From positions 1 to 6,295 of the forward strand of contig JAPDJZ010000063.1 of assembly GCA_029258815.1 (NCBI GenBank): a stretch of DNA of 6,295 nucleotides. The letters are read 5' to 3'. How positions within the stretch are numbered: position 1 is the first letter of the stretch; each line of letters starts with the position of its first letter. Below the pieces are notes generated by a model. The model was given only the letters and a program-made list of their open reading frames with translations, was not told where the DNA came from and did not search any database. Of the stretch, positions 5,641-6,295 are shown one piece after another. The position numbers were made by a program, and so were the translations under genes. Source of the DNA: an archaeon (lineage in GTDB: Archaea; Thermoproteota; Nitrososphaeria_A; Caldarchaeales; Wolframiiraptoraceae).

Positions 5641-5647
5641 CCAGGTG

Positions 5648-6017
5648 ATGTCCTCGAGATCCGAGAAGTTGAGAGAGCTTTTGGAGGGGGCTTTCCCGCG
5701 GAAACCCGGACGTACTGGGCTCGGCGATAGTGAGCGATGAGGGCCACATAGTCGCGAGCTTCCTTCCCGGAGACCTCGACGAGCATCGGATCTCGGCCAT
5801 AACCGCGGCCCTGCGGGCTGTGGCGGATCGGGCCGCGCAGCAGATAGCCCTCGGAAACGTTGAGAGGATTATGATGTTCGCCGAAAGGGGCGGCGCGGTG
5901 ATATGCTCTGGAAAGCTCTCCTCGCTCATAGTATTAACGAGGCCGGACGCGAAGATAGGCTTGGTTCTGATGGACGTGATCGAGGCGGTTGATAAGCTGA
6001 GGGACGTCCTAGGCTAG
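5648..6017 (+). CDS. Third Roadblock/LC7 domain protein (frameshifted near 5702)
   Basis: Repaired, this is a 122-aa Roadblock protein, the usual family length. From ATG 5648 the frame gives an N-terminal helix (MSSRSEKLRELLEGAFPR) and then runs into a stop at 5738-5740. One frame over, from about 5703, the reading continues as NPDVLGSAIVSDEGHIVASF with the classic strand-turn-strand and S-D-E-G turn. Next come a long helix (ISAITAALRAVADRAAQQIA), the strands RIMMFAERGGAVICSG and LSSLIVLTRPDAKIGLVLMD, and the final helix to the TAG. The junction sits in CGGAAACCCG: removing one A from the AAA run restores a single frame (Pro-Arg-Asn-Pro-Asp). Read naively, the gene would begin at GTG 5730 and lack its first helix and first strand. 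It follows the uncharacterised gene by 50 nt, probably on the same transcript. Similarity to MglB-like proteins is better than for the membrane-anchored paralogue. Its stop overlaps the stop of the facing radical SAM gene. Confidence 0.82.
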
Positions 6018-6295
6018 CTTCCGTCGATTGCGGCGGGCACCTCAGCCTTGACGGCCTCAAGCAGCAGCTTACCCTTCAAGCATCCGGGATCCCGCTCGAG
6101 GTAGTCCCCGAAGTACGCGTACGCCCTAGCCCTGCACCCTCCGCAGATATACCTGTATTCGCATTCCCCGCACGGAGGCTTTAGTAGATCTTTGTCCTTG
6201 AGATCGTTTATCACCTTGTTATTCTTCCAGATATCTTCGAGCCTATCCCTCCTCAGGTTTCCGACGGGTATGGGGAGGAAGACGCAGGGGGTGAC
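6014..6295 (-). CDS. Radical SAM protein, C-terminal SPASM domain (partial, 5' end outside window)
   Basis: Only the last 93 codons are present, and the frame is open to the window edge. The cysteine pattern is that of a SPASM auxiliary 4Fe-4S domain: a first Cys in TPCVFLPIPVGNLRRDRLED, a helix EDIWKN, then CGECEYRYICGGCRARAYAY, followed by FGDYLERDPGC. The spacing CxxCx5CxxC plus a distal Cys before a final helix is typical of SPASM-containing enzymes such as those acting on peptides (PqqE/sactionine type) or tetrapyrroles (NirJ/AhbC/AhbD type). The CxxCR-A-R-A-Y...DPGC ending particularly recalls the latter, but substrate cannot be decided without the radical SAM core and N-terminus. The GTG at 6212-6214 lies inside the SPASM domain and is not a start. 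The gene converges on the Roadblock gene with shared CTAG stops, and there is no sign that it belongs functionally to the GTPase cluster. Confidence 0.88.
   Translation of the reverse strand, partial: VTPCVFLPIPVGNLRRDRLEDIWKNNKVINDLKDKDLLKPPCGECEYRYICGGCRARAYAYFGDYLERDPGCLKGKLLLEAVKAEVPAAIDGS

Noticed and set aside
1..6295. CRISPR arrays, tRNA/rRNA genes, insertion sequences, long repeats
   Set aside because: Reading through the window I saw no regularly spaced direct repeats, no cloverleaf-like or rRNA-like stretch, and no transposase or terminal inverted repeats. Coding regions fill almost all of it.

Overview
The window is a densely packed piece of archaeal DNA. Three features point to a thermophilic member of the Thermoproteota (Crenarchaeota, Korarchaeota, Bathyarchaeia and relatives): heavy use of AGG, ATA and GAG codons, BRE/TATA-type promoter candidates in place of bacterial -35/-10 boxes, and archaeal-type gene families (an FlaI/TadA/VirB11-like secretion ATPase, Roadblock/LC7 proteins and a small Ras-like GTPase). 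I cannot name a species.

Layout. (i) 15-1529 (+) is a polytopic membrane protein that looks like the permease of an ABC exporter. (ii) Directly after it, 1530-3443 (+) is a type II/IV secretion (type IV filament) ATPase. It carries an extra C-terminal winged-helix-like domain and no FlaJ/TadC membrane partner lies beside it. (iii) Facing it is a minus-strand operon, transcribed from about 4835 down to 3440. It encodes a membrane-anchored Roadblock-like protein, a soluble Roadblock/LC7 protein and a small GTPase of the MglA/COG2229 kind. (iv) Across a 108-bp divergent promoter region, a plus-strand unit encodes an unrecognised protein with a SHOCT-like tail (about 220 aa) and a third Roadblock protein (about 122 aa). 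Both are interrupted by apparent single-base frameshifts, at about 5180-5250 and about 5702. (v) On the minus strand at the right edge is the C-terminal SPASM domain of a radical SAM enzyme, truncated by the window end.

How the genes may work together. In bacteria the GTPase MglA and its Roadblock partner MglB set cell polarity and control type IV pili. Here a GTPase, two operonic Roadblock proteins (one tethered to the membrane) and a third divergent Roadblock protein lie next to a type IV filament ATPase. I infer a small-GTPase switch that may control or localise an archaeal type IV filament or secretion machine. The membrane-tethered Roadblock scaffold also invites comparison with Ragulator. 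This is inference from gene content and context, not demonstrated.

Two structural points stand out. Both convergent gene pairs share a palindromic CTAG that supplies the TAG stop on each strand. Base composition also steps up sharply inside the ATPase gene near 2220, from about 46% GC over 1561-2220 to about 56% over 2221-2700 by hand count. That suggests a recombination boundary or an assembly chimera. Together with two opposite-sign frameshifts in neighbouring genes, it means base-level sequence quality should be checked before biological conclusions are drawn.
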